Position numbers and translations under genes: made by a program. Of a DNA stretch of 32,003 nucleotides, positions 17,788-25,079 are shown in pieces. Location of the stretch: contig JAFKJW010000058.1 of the NCBI GenBank assembly GCA_017305925.1, positions 1 to 32,003 of the forward strand. Direction: 5' to 3'. Source of the DNA: Hyphomicrobiales bacterium (lineage in GTDB: Bacteria; Pseudomonadota; Alphaproteobacteria; Rhizobiales; Rhizobiaceae). The notes under the pieces are model-generated. The model ran no database searches. It was not told the origin of the DNA and saw nothing but the letters and a program-made list of their open reading frames with translations. Every line of letters starts with the position of its first letter. The first letter of the stretch is position 1.

Positions 17788-17863
17788 CGGCGTGCGTTCT
17801 CCAGCAATACTGCACGCGTGTTGCGCGGAGCCGACAGGCGAGTCAAGGTCCGCCCATTGATCG

Positions 17864-17882
17864 GTACCGTAACGTACGGTAC
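17864..17882. promoter_or_regulatory. Palindrome in the fabD/ilvD divergent spacer
   Basis: GTACCGTA-ACG-TACGGTAC gives perfect 8-bp arms around three bases, roughly midway between the fabD and ilvD starts. A further TACGG unit extends to the right (TACGGTACGG). The shape suits an operator for a dimeric repressor such as a TetR-family protein, but no regulator gene is nearby. Downstream, TTGTGT (17887-17892) and TATTAA (17912-17917) could be a weak ilvD promoter with a 19-base spacer. Confidence 0.5.
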
Positions 17883-17972
17883 GGTTTTGTGTTGCTCAAT
17901 GCGCGCTTTGGTATTAATGACGGACCGTCGGCCGCAGCCAGATCGCCAGTCGCCGTATTCTGAGGAAAACCC

Positions 17973-19805
17973 ATGCCCGCATACCGCTCCCGCACGACAA
18001 CCCACGGCCGCAACATGGCCGGCGCCCGCGGCCTCTGGCGCGCCACCGGCATGAAGGACGGCGATTTCGGCAAGCCGATCATCGCCGTGGTGAACTCCTT
18101 CACGCAGTTCGTACCCGGACACGTCCACCTGAAGGATCTCGGCCAGCTCGTCGCCCGCGAGATCGAGGCGGCCGGCGGCGTCGCCAAGGAGTTCAACACC
18201 ATCGCCGTCGACGACGGCATCGCCATGGGCCATGACGGCATGCTCTACTCGCTGCCGTCGCGCGAGGTCATCGCCGACTCGGTCGAATACATGGTCAACG
18301 CGCATTGCGCGGACGCCATGGTCTGCATCTCCAACTGCGACAAGATCACCCCCGGCATGCTGAACGCCGCGATGCGGCTCAACATCCCGGCCGTGTTCGT
18401 CTCCGGCGGGCCGATGGAGGCGGGCAAGGCCGTCGTCCACGGCAAGATGCAGGCGCTCGACCTTGTCGACGCCATGGTGATGGCCGCCGACGACCACTAT
18501 TCCGACGCCGAGGTGCAGGCGGTCGAGGAGAACGCCTGCCCGACCTGCGGCTCGTGCTCGGGCATGTTCACCGCCAATTCGATGAACTGCCTGACCGAGG
18601 CGCTCGGCCTCTCCCTGCCCGGCAACGGCTCGACACTCGCCACCCATTCCGACCGCAAGCGTCTCTTCGTCGAGGCCGGCCATCTGATCGTCGATCTCGC
18701 CCGCCGCTATTACGAGCAGGGCGACGAGACCGCGCTGCCGCGCGCCATCGCCACCAAGGCGGCGTTCGAGAACGCCATGGCGCTCGACATCGCCATGGGC
18801 GGCTCGACCAACACGGTGCTGCACATCCTGGCCGCCGCCTATGAGGGCGGCGTCGACTTCACCATGGACGACATCGACGCGCTGTCGCGGCGCATCCCGG
18901 TCCTGTGCAAGGTCGCGCCGGCCAAGGCCGACGTGCATGTCGAGGATGTGCACCGCGCCGGCGGCATCATGGCGATCCTCGGCCAGCTCGACCGTGCCGG
19001 ACTGATCAACCGCGACGAGGCGACCGTGCACGCCGTGACGCTGGGCGACGCGCTCGACCGCTGGGATATTTCCCGCACCAACAGCGACAACGTGCAGACC
19101 TTCTACAAGGCAGCCCCCGGCGGAGTGCGCACCACGCAGGCGTTCTCGCAGTCGAACCGCTGGGCCGAGCTCGACCTCGACCGCAAGAACGGCGTCATCC
19201 GCTCGGCCGAGCATCCCTTCTCCAAGGACGGCGGGCTCGCGGTGCTGAAGGGCAACATCGCACTCGACGGCTGCGTGGTGAAGACCGCGGGCGTCGACGA
19301 TTCCATCCTGAAGTTCACCGGCCCGGCCGTGGTCTACGAAAGCCAGGATGCCGCGGTGAAAGGCATCCTGTCGAACGAGGTGAAGGCGGGCGACGTGGTG
19401 GTGATCCGCTACGAGGGCCCGAAGGGCGGCCCGGGCATGCAGGAGATGCTCTATCCGACGAGCTACCTGAAGTCGAAGGGACTGGGCAAGACCTGCGCCC
19501 TCCTGACCGACGGCCGCTTCTCGGGCGGCACGTCCGGCCTTTCCATCGGCCACGTCTCGCCGGAAGCGGCCACCGGCGGCGCCATCGGGCTGGTGCGGCA
19601 GGGCGACATCATCGAGATCGACATTCCCAACCGCACGATCAACCTGAAAATCGGCGAGGCCGAGTTGGAAGAGCGCCGGCGCGAGCAGGACGCGAAGGGC
19701 TGGAAGCCCGCCGAGCAGCGCAAGCGCAACGTGACGACGGCGCTGCGCGCCTATGCGGCCTTCGCGCTCAGCGCCGACAAGGGCGCCGTGCGGCAGGTCC
19801 CGTGA
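17973..19805 (+). CDS. ilvD: Dihydroxy-acid dehydratase (long form)
   Basis: Dehydrates 2,3-dihydroxy-acids to 2-oxo acids in valine, leucine and isoleucine synthesis, using an iron-sulfur cluster. The 610-residue length and sequence match the long E. coli-type form. Cys122 is in [13 protein letters not shown], and the [17 protein letters not shown] motif places cysteines at 189, 192 and 195. [24 protein letters not shown] and [20 protein letters not shown] are further hallmarks. The start [19 protein letters not shown] is the usual N-terminus. The TGA stop overlaps the GTG start of the next gene by four bases. Confidence 0.98.
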   Translation: MPAYRSRTTTHGRNMAGARGLWRATGMKDGDFGKPIIAVVNSFTQFVPGHVHLKDLGQLVAREIEAAGGVAKEFNTIAVDDGIAMGHDGMLYSLPSREVIADSVEYMVNAHCADAMVCISNCDKITPGMLNAAMRLNIPAVFVSGGPMEAGKAVVHGKMQALDLVDAMVMAADDHYSDAEVQAVEENACPTCGSCSGMFTANSMNCLTEALGLSLPGNGSTLATHSDRKRLFVEAGHLIVDLARRYYEQGDETALPRAIATKAAFENAMALDIAMGGSTNTVLHILAAAYEGGVDFTMDDIDALSRRIPVLCKVAPAKADVHVEDVHRAGGIMAILGQLDRAGLINRDEATVHAVTLGDALDRWDISRTNSDNVQTFYKAAPGGVRTTQAFSQSNRWAELDLDRKNGVIRSAEHPFSKDGGLAVLKGNIALDGCVVKTAGVDDSILKFTGPAVVYESQDAAVKGILSNEVKAGDVVVIRYEGPKGGPGMQEMLYPTSYLKSKGLGKTCALLTDGRFSGGTSGLSIGHVSPEAATGGAIGLVRQGDIIEIDIPNRTINLKIGEAELEERRREQDAKGWKPAEQRKRNVTTALRAYAAFALSADKGAVRQVP

Positions 19806-20116
19806 GCGGGTCCGCCGGCTGGCGCCACATGGAAGGCGCCCCGAGGGACGGCAGCCGCATCCTGGTCACGGTGCGCTCCTCCGAGCAGGGCCCGGCCGAG
19901 GTGGACGTCGCCTACTGGGCGCGCGCCGATCAGTTCGGCACGGAAGGATGGCGCTCGGCCGATTCCCATCCCGGCCAGATCTTCGCCTATGCCGATCCGG
20001 AACTGAAATGCTGGATGCCGCTGCCCGGCGCCGGCGAGCCGGAGGGCAGCACGGCGCCGATGCCCGCGCCCTGGGACGGCGAGGATCCGCAGGAGCTCCA
20101 CGGCTCGGGGATCTGA
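19802..20116 (+). CDS. Small hypothetical protein coupled to ilvD
   Basis: A 104-residue soluble protein without signal peptide or membrane helix. The GTG at 19802 overlaps the ilvD stop (GTGA), implying translational coupling; an ATG at 19829 is an alternative start. The sequence [20 protein letters not shown] followed by VDVAYWAR and a C-terminal KCWMPLP resembles a small domain often seen in phage and proteobacterial proteins (W-x-M-x-x-A-P-x-D-G ... W-x-P-L-P), of unknown function. The Trp, Pro and Gly positions suggest a compact beta fold. Nothing in the sequence ties it to branched-chain amino acid synthesis except its position. Confidence 0.78.
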   Translation: MSGSAGWRHMEGAPRDGSRILVTVRSSEQGPAEVDVAYWARADQFGTEGWRSADSHPGQIFAYADPELKCWMPLPGAGEPEGSTAPMPAPWDGEDPQELHGSGI

Positions 20117-20124
20117 AGGAGAGA

Positions 20125-20144
20125 ACGGCCGAAATTTCGGCCGT
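20125..20144. terminator. Bidirectional terminator between convergent genes
   Basis: ACGGCCGAAATTTCGGCCGT is a perfect 20-bp palindrome that folds into an 8-bp stem with an AATT loop. It is flanked by pyrimidine-rich CCTTCCTCC on the right and purine-rich GAAGGAGAGA on the left, so both transcripts leave the stem through a pyrimidine tract. It sits between the stop of the small gene at 20116 and the protease stop at 20161. Confidence 0.65.
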
Positions 20145-20160
20145 CCTTCCTCCTCGAGGC

Positions 20161-21207
20161 TCAGTTCAGCTTGAGGCCGGTCTTGCCCTTGATCCAGTCG
20201 ATATAGCTCGACACGCGGGTGTAGACGTCGAACGCGTCGGCATGGCCGCACGGCGCTTCGGCGTCCAGCGGGCCCTCGCCCCAGCTCACCACACCGACCT
20301 GGGTGATCGTCCGGCCCTTCTTCTGGAACACCGGGCCGCCGCTGTCGCCCTTGCAGGCGGAGCGGGAATCGTCGGGAACGTCGGCGCACATCATGCCGGT
20401 CGACACCGCGTCCGATATGCCGTCGCCGATGCTCGCGGTCACGTCGTCGATCGCCTCGTGGCTCAGCCTCAGCCGGGCCGAGTAGTAGTTCAGGATCATG
20501 TTGAAATCCTGCGCATAGACCTTGCGGAAGCCGGCATTGCAGGCGCTGTTCGACACGAGGTCCACGTCGACCTGCATCAGGCTGTCGGGGAAGAAGCCGC
20601 CGTTCAGCATGCCCCAGCCCGTCACCGTCGCCTTGCCCGAATACTCCTCGGGCTTCTGCGCCAGCGATATCGGCTTCGCGTTCACCTTGCTCGACAGCTT
20701 GATGAGGCCGATATCGTCCTCGAACTGGTTGAGCGTCACGTCGAAATTCTCATGGACGATGAGCTGCGAGGCCTTGACGCGCTGGCCCTCGCCGAGATTC
20801 GAGGCGCCCACCAGGACGGTGATCTGCTCCGGCTTCAGGCGCTCGCCGTCATAGACGAGGCAGTGGGCCGCGGTGAGCACCCAGTTGGACGCGATCAGGC
20901 TGCCGCCGCAGAACTGCGCGCTGAGCTGCGATTCCGGGCTCTTGTCGAGGCTGTTGCTGACCAGAAGCGCCACCTGGAACGGATAGGCGCCCGGCTCGGC
21001 CACCTGCCCGCTGAAGACGCGGTCGCTCTGGCCGGCATTTTCCTGGAGCCAGGCCTTGCGTTCTTCCGGCACCGACTTGGCCGGAGCCGTCAAGCCCCGC
21101 GGCGTCATGCCCGCGTCCTGCGCGAAAAGACTGGAGGAAGAAATGGAAGCAGTCCCGGCAAGAAGAAGCGTTGCCGCAACCACGCGCATGCCGTGTCGTG
21201 TGATCAA
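20161..21207 (-). CDS. Secreted S1-family (chymotrypsin-like) serine protease
   Basis: An exported serine endopeptidase of 348 residues. The TTG at 21207 is chosen because AGGGGG lies 5 bases upstream; the ATG at 21189 has no Shine-Dalgarno sequence. A signal peptide covers about residues 1-30 (VVAATLLLAGTASISSSSLFAQ). The protease domain starts near residue 63 and has the triad His115 (VLTAAHC), Asp165 (DDIGLIKL) and Ser289 (CKGDSGGPVF). Six cysteines in the domain could form the usual disulfides. The primary pocket is unusual: Ser283 takes the place of trypsin Asp189, while Asp327 falls at position 226. About 50 residues, against roughly 13 in trypsin, separate the cysteines matching 168 and 182. 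The gene is convergent with the ilvD unit. Role unknown. Confidence 0.93.
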   Translation of the reverse strand: MITRHGMRVVAATLLLAGTASISSSSLFAQDAGMTPRGLTAPAKSVPEERKAWLQENAGQSDRVFSGQVAEPGAYPFQVALLVSNSLDKSPESQLSAQFCGGSLIASNWVLTAAHCLVYDGERLKPEQITVLVGASNLGEGQRVKASQLIVHENFDVTLNQFEDDIGLIKLSSKVNAKPISLAQKPEEYSGKATVTGWGMLNGGFFPDSLMQVDVDLVSNSACNAGFRKVYAQDFNMILNYYSARLRLSHEAIDDVTASIGDGISDAVSTGMMCADVPDDSRSACKGDSGGPVFQKKGRTITQVGVVSWGEGPLDAEAPCGHADAFDVYTRVSSYIDWIKGKTGLKLN

Positions 21208-21624
21208 GCTAACCCCCTATGGAAAGTGAGAATTCCCGTAGCCACCCCGGCTTGTCCGATGCCCGCAGCTTAAAGCGACATCGGCTGTCGCCGAAAGGCG
21301 TTTCTTCCTGCCGATCTGGTTATTTTTGCGGCGGGCGGTGATGGCCCTGCCGCGATGCTTGCATTCCGAGCCGCCAGCCTGTAAGAGCCGCCGCAATCTG
21401 CCGGTCCCAGTTGGGGGCTGAACGGAGGGCCGGAGGCTTGGCGCATCACGCGCGCGAAATCTCCGACACGGTGTGAAGAGTCGCACCGGCCTCCCGTGTC
21501 TCCGCTCTCGACCGTCTCGACATGCGCCTTTCTTCTCCTCCTGCGAGGATCAAGAGAAGTCGCAGAGGCTTAGCCGCTGGGCCACCGGGCAGAGACGATG
21601 AAACGAAGAAAGGCAAAGAGAAGC
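21208..21624. other. Intergenic region between the protease gene and rpsF
   Basis: A 417-base gap with no credible gene. It must hold the protease promoter (minus) and the rpsF operon promoter (plus), but I could not assign either with confidence. The part nearest the protease contains the AGGGGG ribosome-binding site (21213-21218) and a small 5-bp stem (CGACA 21276-21280, TGTCG 21286-21290). The rpsF side is GC-rich and could carry a ribosomal-protein leader of the S6:S18 type; I could not demonstrate that structure by eye. Confidence 0.4.
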
Positions 21625-22089
21625 ATGGCTCTCTACGAACATGTGTTCCTTGCCCGCCAGGATCTGTCGCAGCAGCAGGTCGATGCGCTTGTGGAAAACT
21701 ACAAGGGCATCATCGCTGCCAATGGCGGTTCCGTCGGCCGGGTGGAGAACTGGGGACTGAAGTCCCTCACCTACCGCGTCAAGAAGAACCGCAAGGCCTA
21801 TTACACGCTGATGGACATCACCGCGCCGGCAGCCGCCGTCAAGGAGATGGAGCGCCAGCAGGGCATCTCCGAGGACGTGCTGCGCTTCCTGACCATCAAG
21901 GTCGAGAAGCACGAGGACGGCCCTTCCGCGATGATGCAGAAGCGCGAGGAGCGCTCGGACCGCGGCGACCGCGGTTTCGGCGACCGTCCGGGCCGCTCTT
22001 TCGGCGACCGCGGCCCGCGTTCGTTCGGTGACCGCGACGACCGTCCGCCGCGCCGCGAGCGTACAGAAGCAGCAGGAGCGAGCGAATAA
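21625..22089 (+). CDS. rpsF: 30S ribosomal protein S6
   Basis: Small-subunit protein that binds S18 on the platform. The 154-residue product starts [20 protein letters not shown] and contains [21 protein letters not shown] (in two parts) and [19 protein letters not shown], all standard S6. Beyond residue ~100 it has a long charged low-complexity tail with three FGDR units (GFGDR, SFGDR, SFGDR) ending [14 protein letters not shown]. Such tails are common in rhizobial S6. The start at 21625 has AAGAGAAG just upstream; an in-frame ATG at 21598 is less likely. The TAA stop overlaps the rpsR ATG by one base (TAATG). Confidence 0.97.
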   Translation: MALYEHVFLARQDLSQQQVDALVENYKGIIAANGGSVGRVENWGLKSLTYRVKKNRKAYYTLMDITAPAAAVKEMERQQGISEDVLRFLTIKVEKHEDGPSAMMQKREERSDRGDRGFGDRPGRSFGDRGPRSFGDRDDRPPRRERTEAAGASE

Positions 22090-22337
22090 TGGTCGACATC
22101 AACCAGATCCCGACCCGCCGGCCGTTCCACCGCCGCCGCAAGACCTGCCCGTTCTCGGGCGCCAACGCGCCGCGCATCGACTACAAGGACGTGCGCCTCC
22201 TCCAGCGCTACATTTCCGAGCGCGGCAAGATCGTGCCCTCGCGCATCACCGCCGTCAGCCAGAAGAAGCAGCGCGAGCTCGCCCAGGCGATCAAGCGCGC
22301 CCGCTTCCTCGGCCTCTTGCCCTACGTGGTGAAGTAA
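22089..22337 (+). CDS. rpsR: 30S ribosomal protein S18
   Basis: An 82-residue ribosomal protein, partner of S6. The sequence [20 protein letters not shown] followed by [20 protein letters not shown] and the C-terminal [11 protein letters not shown] is the S18 consensus. Its start codon shares its A with the rpsF stop, giving tight translational coupling that keeps S6 and S18 equal. A perfect GC-rich hairpin lies 6 bases after the stop. In rhizobia I expect a DUF2232 membrane protein gene between rpsR and rplI; it is not present here. Confidence 0.98.
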   Translation: MVDINQIPTRRPFHRRRKTCPFSGANAPRIDYKDVRLLQRYISERGKIVPSRITAVSQKKQRELAQAIKRARFLGLLPYVVK

Positions 22338-22343
22338 GCTTTT

Positions 22344-22367
22344 TCGCGGGCGGTCCGCCGCCCGCGA
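22344..22367 (+). terminator. Strong hairpin after rpsR (attenuator-like)
   Basis: TCGCGGGCGG (22344-22353) and CCGCCCGCGA (22358-22367) form a perfect 10-bp stem closed by a TCCG tetraloop of the UNCG kind. It begins 6 bases past the rpsR stop. The T-run precedes rather than follows the stem, so it is not a classical terminator; partial termination or protection of the S6-S18 message is more likely. Confidence 0.5.
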
Positions 22368-22544
22368 TCCTCTCCGGCGGTCGGCGCCGCAGAGCAGAAC
22401 AGAAATCCGAGCTGGGTGCGTCACGACGGACCCTAACTGCCGCGACAGGCAGGACAGCGAATTTTCGAGGGTGCCGCGGCACCTGTCTCGCTTCCCGTCC
22501 TGTCCCCCTACCCCCGCCCAAATGTGGGCGATATGGAGACCGAC
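22368..22544 (+). other. GC-rich structured leader of rplI
   Basis: No gene is visible here. GGTGCCGCGGCACC (22470-22483) is a perfect palindrome. It is flanked by GACAGG/CAGGACAG on the left and CCTGTC/CCTGTCC on the right, which can pair around it. GGAGAC at 22535-22540 is the rplI ribosome-binding site. No promoter could be assigned. Confidence 0.35.
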
Positions 22545-23120
22545 ATGGAAGTCATCCTGCTTGAACGCATCTCGAAGCTCGGCCAGATGGGCGAGACCGT
22601 GAAAGTCCGCGACGGCTACGCCCGCAATTTCCTGCTGCCGCAGGGCAAGGCGCTGCGCGCCAACGAGTCGAACAAGAAGAAGTTCGAGGGCCAGCGCGCC
22701 CAGCTCGAGGCGCGCAACCTGGAGCGCAAGTCCGAGGCGCAGAAGATCGCCGAGCAGCTCGACGGCAAGAGCTTCGTCGTCGTGCGCACGGCCGGCGAGA
22801 CCGGCCAGCTCTATGGCTCCGTCTCCACCCGCGACATTTCCGAGCTGCTGACCGCCGAGGGCTATACCGTCGTCCGCAACCAGGTGGAGCTGAACCAGCC
22901 CATCAAGACGATCGGCCTTTCCAACGTCGCGATCTCGCTTCATCCCGAGGTGGAAGTGACGATCACGCTGAACATCGCGCGCTCGCCCGAAGAGGCCGAG
23001 CGGCAGGCCCACGGCGAAACCCTCACCACGGCGGAAGCCATCTACGGCGACGACATCAACGAAAACGCGCGCCCGGACAATTTCTTCGATCCGAACGCCG
23101 AGGAGGCGGAGGGCGAATAA
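22545..23120 (+). CDS. rplI: 50S ribosomal protein L9
   Basis: Large-subunit protein that binds 23S rRNA near the base of the L1 stalk. The N-terminal domain has [20 protein letters not shown] and [18 protein letters not shown], followed by the long central helix rich in Glu, Lys and Gln. The C-terminal domain contains [13 protein letters not shown] and [16 protein letters not shown]. The 191-residue length exceeds the ~150 of E. coli because of an acidic C-terminal tail, common in alphaproteobacteria. The start at 22545 is set by GGAGAC 4-10 bases upstream. A strong terminator follows. Confidence 0.97.
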   Translation: MEVILLERISKLGQMGETVKVRDGYARNFLLPQGKALRANESNKKKFEGQRAQLEARNLERKSEAQKIAEQLDGKSFVVVRTAGETGQLYGSVSTRDISELLTAEGYTVVRNQVELNQPIKTIGLSNVAISLHPEVEVTITLNIARSPEEAERQAHGETLTTAEAIYGDDINENARPDNFFDPNAEEAEGE

Positions 23121-23151
23121 GCCCGCCAGCCGTCCTCTTCTGGACCAATCG

Positions 23152-23177
23152 ACCCGGGCCAAGCGCCCGGGTTTTTT
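23152..23177 (+). terminator. Rho-independent terminator of the rpsF-rpsR-rplI unit
   Basis: ACCCGGGC (23152-23159) and GCCCGGGT (23165-23172) form a perfect 8-bp stem with a 5-base loop, followed directly by a run of T (23172-23177). It lies 31 bases after the rplI stop and is the clearest terminator in the window. Confidence 0.92.
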
Positions 23178-23181
23178 GTTG

Positions 23182-23210
23182 TTCTGGATTATTCACAGAT
23201 GCGTTATGAT
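23182..23210 (+). promoter_or_regulatory. Candidate cfa promoter
   Basis: TATGAT (23205-23210) is a good -10 match, 44 bases before the cfa start and just after the rplI terminator. The best-spaced -35 is TTCTGG (23182-23187) at 17 bases, which is weak. The local AT-richness supports a promoter here. Confidence 0.45.
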
Positions 23211-23254
23211 GACACAGGATATCGTAAGTCCGCCTTAGTAGTCAGAGTTCCGCA

Positions 23255-24586
23255 ATGAATATGTTCCTCGAACGCGTCGTAAGACGCCTGGTAAAGACTG
23301 GAAACCTGAAGATCACGGGCCCGGGCGGAGCGACGTGGACCTTCGGCGATGGAACCGGCGACCCGGTGCACATGCACATCAAGACGAAGCATGCCGAGCG
23401 CGCCATCACGCTCGACCCCAGTCTGGGGCTGCCGGAAGCCTTCATGGACGAGGAGCTCGACTTCCTCCAGGGCGACGTGCTGGCCTTCCTCCACACCGTC
23501 TACCAGAATCTCAGCCCGACCGGCTACGAGGCCTACGAGGCGCCCTGGACGCGCGCGGTGGAAGGCGCCCGGGTAGCCTTCCGGCGCCTCCAGCAGTTCA
23601 ACACGCATGCGCGCTCGAAGCGCAACGTGCAGCGCCACTACGACCTCTCCGGCGAGCTCTACAAGCTCTTCCTCGACGAGGACATGCAGTATTCCTGCGC
23701 CTATTTCGAGCGGCCGGACGCGACGCTGGAGGAGGCGCAGCTCGCCAAGAAGCGGCACATCGCGGCCAAGCTGAAGCTGAAGCCCGGCCACAACGTGCTG
23801 GATATCGGCTGCGGCTGGGGCGGCCTCGCGCTCTATATCGCGAAATGCTTCTCCGCCGACGTGCTCGGCGTCACGCTCTCCACCGAGCAGCACGGCGTCG
23901 CCACGCAGCGCGCCCAGGCCGCGGGGCTGGAGAACCGCGTGCATTTCGAGATCCGCGACTACCGCGACATCAACGAGCGCTTCGACCGCATCGTCTCGGT
24001 CGGCATGTTCGAGCATGTCGGCGTCAACCACTACCGCACCTTCTTCGAAAAATGCGCGACGCTGCTCAAGCCGGACGGCGTGATGGTGCTGCACGCCATC
24101 GGCCGTTTCGGCCCGCCGACCGCCACGGCGGCTTTCATCCGCAAATACATCTTCCCCGGCGGCTACATCCCCGCTCTGTCCGAAGTCCTGCCGGCGATCG
24201 AGAAGTCCGGGCTCATGACGACGGACGTCGAGATCCTGCGGCTGCACTACGCCGAAACGCTGAAGAACTGGCGCGAGCGCTTCCTCGCCAACCGCGACAA
24301 GGCGAAGGCCATCTATGACGAGCGCTTCTGCCGCATGTGGGAGTTCTACCTGTCCGCCTCGGAAGCCGCCTTCCGCTGGCAGGACATGATGGTCTTCCAG
24401 ATCCAGCTCACCAAGAAGAACGACGTGCTGCCGATGACGCGCGGCTATATCGAGAAGGCCGAAAAGTCGCTCGCCATGCACGAGATCGCCCATGGCGAGC
24501 CAATCGCCGACGACGCGCACGAGGCGCTGCCGAAGAAACCGGCGCAGAAGACGAGCCGCAGCCGCAAGGTGTCCGGCCGGAAATAG
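23255..24586 (+). CDS. cfa: Cyclopropane-fatty-acyl-phospholipid synthase
   Basis: Uses S-adenosylmethionine to convert unsaturated acyl chains of membrane phospholipids to cyclopropane chains, usually in stationary phase or acid stress. The 443-residue protein has an N-terminal lipid-binding domain (about 1-130), then NVQRHYDLSGELYKLFLDED and YSCAYF, whose Cys matches the active-site region. The SAM site is NVLDIGCGWGGLALYIA, followed by SVGMFEHVG with the bicarbonate-site Glu and LHAIGRFG. The C-terminal tail (KKPAQKTSRSRKVSGRK) is basic. It lies alone between two terminators with a plausible promoter of its own. Confidence 0.96.
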   Translation: MNMFLERVVRRLVKTGNLKITGPGGATWTFGDGTGDPVHMHIKTKHAERAITLDPSLGLPEAFMDEELDFLQGDVLAFLHTVYQNLSPTGYEAYEAPWTRAVEGARVAFRRLQQFNTHARSKRNVQRHYDLSGELYKLFLDEDMQYSCAYFERPDATLEEAQLAKKRHIAAKLKLKPGHNVLDIGCGWGGLALYIAKCFSADVLGVTLSTEQHGVATQRAQAAGLENRVHFEIRDYRDINERFDRIVSVGMFEHVGVNHYRTFFEKCATLLKPDGVMVLHAIGRFGPPTATAAFIRKYIFPGGYIPALSEVLPAIEKSGLMTTDVEILRLHYAETLKNWRERFLANRDKAKAIYDERFCRMWEFYLSASEAAFRWQDMMVFQIQLTKKNDVLPMTRGYIEKAEKSLAMHEIAHGEPIADDAHEALPKKPAQKTSRSRKVSGRK

Positions 24587-24644
24587 GACATCGCGCCGAA
24601 AAGTGGAAGCCGGCTCCCGGCTAAAGCGATGCGGAAGCAAACGC

Positions 24645-24692
24645 GACGGCGAATCGCCCGATCCGAAATCGGGCCGGTTCGCCGTCTTGTTT
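24645..24692 (+). terminator. Terminator after cfa
   Basis: The outer arms GACGGCGAA (24645-24653) and TTCGCCGTC (24678-24686) enclose inner arms GCCCGAT (24656-24662) and ATCGGGC (24668-24674) with a CCGAA loop. The stem is followed by TTGTTTT. This long two-part stem with a T-rich tail, about 60 bases after cfa, should end its transcript. Confidence 0.8.
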
Positions 24693-24751
24693 TGCACCTC
24701 GCGTTTTCCGGCCGCGGGGTGTAACTGCCGCCGACGTCCAGGGGAATGCGG

Positions 24752-25075
24752 ATGACGGTCGTCCTCTATGTCGCGGCAGCGCTTGCCGAGATCGCCGGGT
24801 GCTTCGCCTTCTGGGCATGGTGGCGGCTGGACAGATCCGCGCTGTGGCTCCTTCCCGGCCTCTTTTCGCTTGCCCTCTTCGCCTGGCTTCTGGCCATGGT
24901 CGATTCGGCGGCGGCCGGGCGCGCCTATGCGGCCTATGGCGGCGTCTACATCGCCGCGTCCCTCGTCTGGCTGTGGCTGGCGGAAGGCGTGCGGCCGGAC
25001 CACTGGGACATGATCGGCGCCGCGATCTGCCTGACCGGGGCGGCCGTCATCCCCGCCATGCCGCGCGGGGCCTGA
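24752..25075 (+). CDS. ynfA: YnfA/UPF0060 family small membrane protein
   Basis: A 107-residue inner-membrane protein with four predicted helices (about 2-22, 29-49, 58-78, 84-104). The sequence [20 protein letters not shown], then [21 protein letters not shown] and [15 protein letters not shown], is diagnostic for the family. It is related to small multidrug-resistance-like transporters, but its substrate is not established. The ATG at 24752 is chosen because AGGGGA (24740-24745) lies six bases upstream; the ATG at 24746 would directly abut it. The next gene starts four bases after the stop, so the two are probably co-transcribed. Confidence 0.93.
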   Translation: MTVVLYVAAALAEIAGCFAFWAWWRLDRSALWLLPGLFSLALFAWLLAMVDSAAAGRAYAAYGGVYIAASLVWLWLAEGVRPDHWDMIGAAICLTGAAVIPAMPRGA

Positions 25076-25079
25076 GCCC

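Noticed and set aside
21208-21624. An S6:S18-binding leader in front of rpsF
   Set aside because: It is plausible from other bacteria, but I could not identify the conserved structure by eye, so it is not called as a riboswitch-like element.
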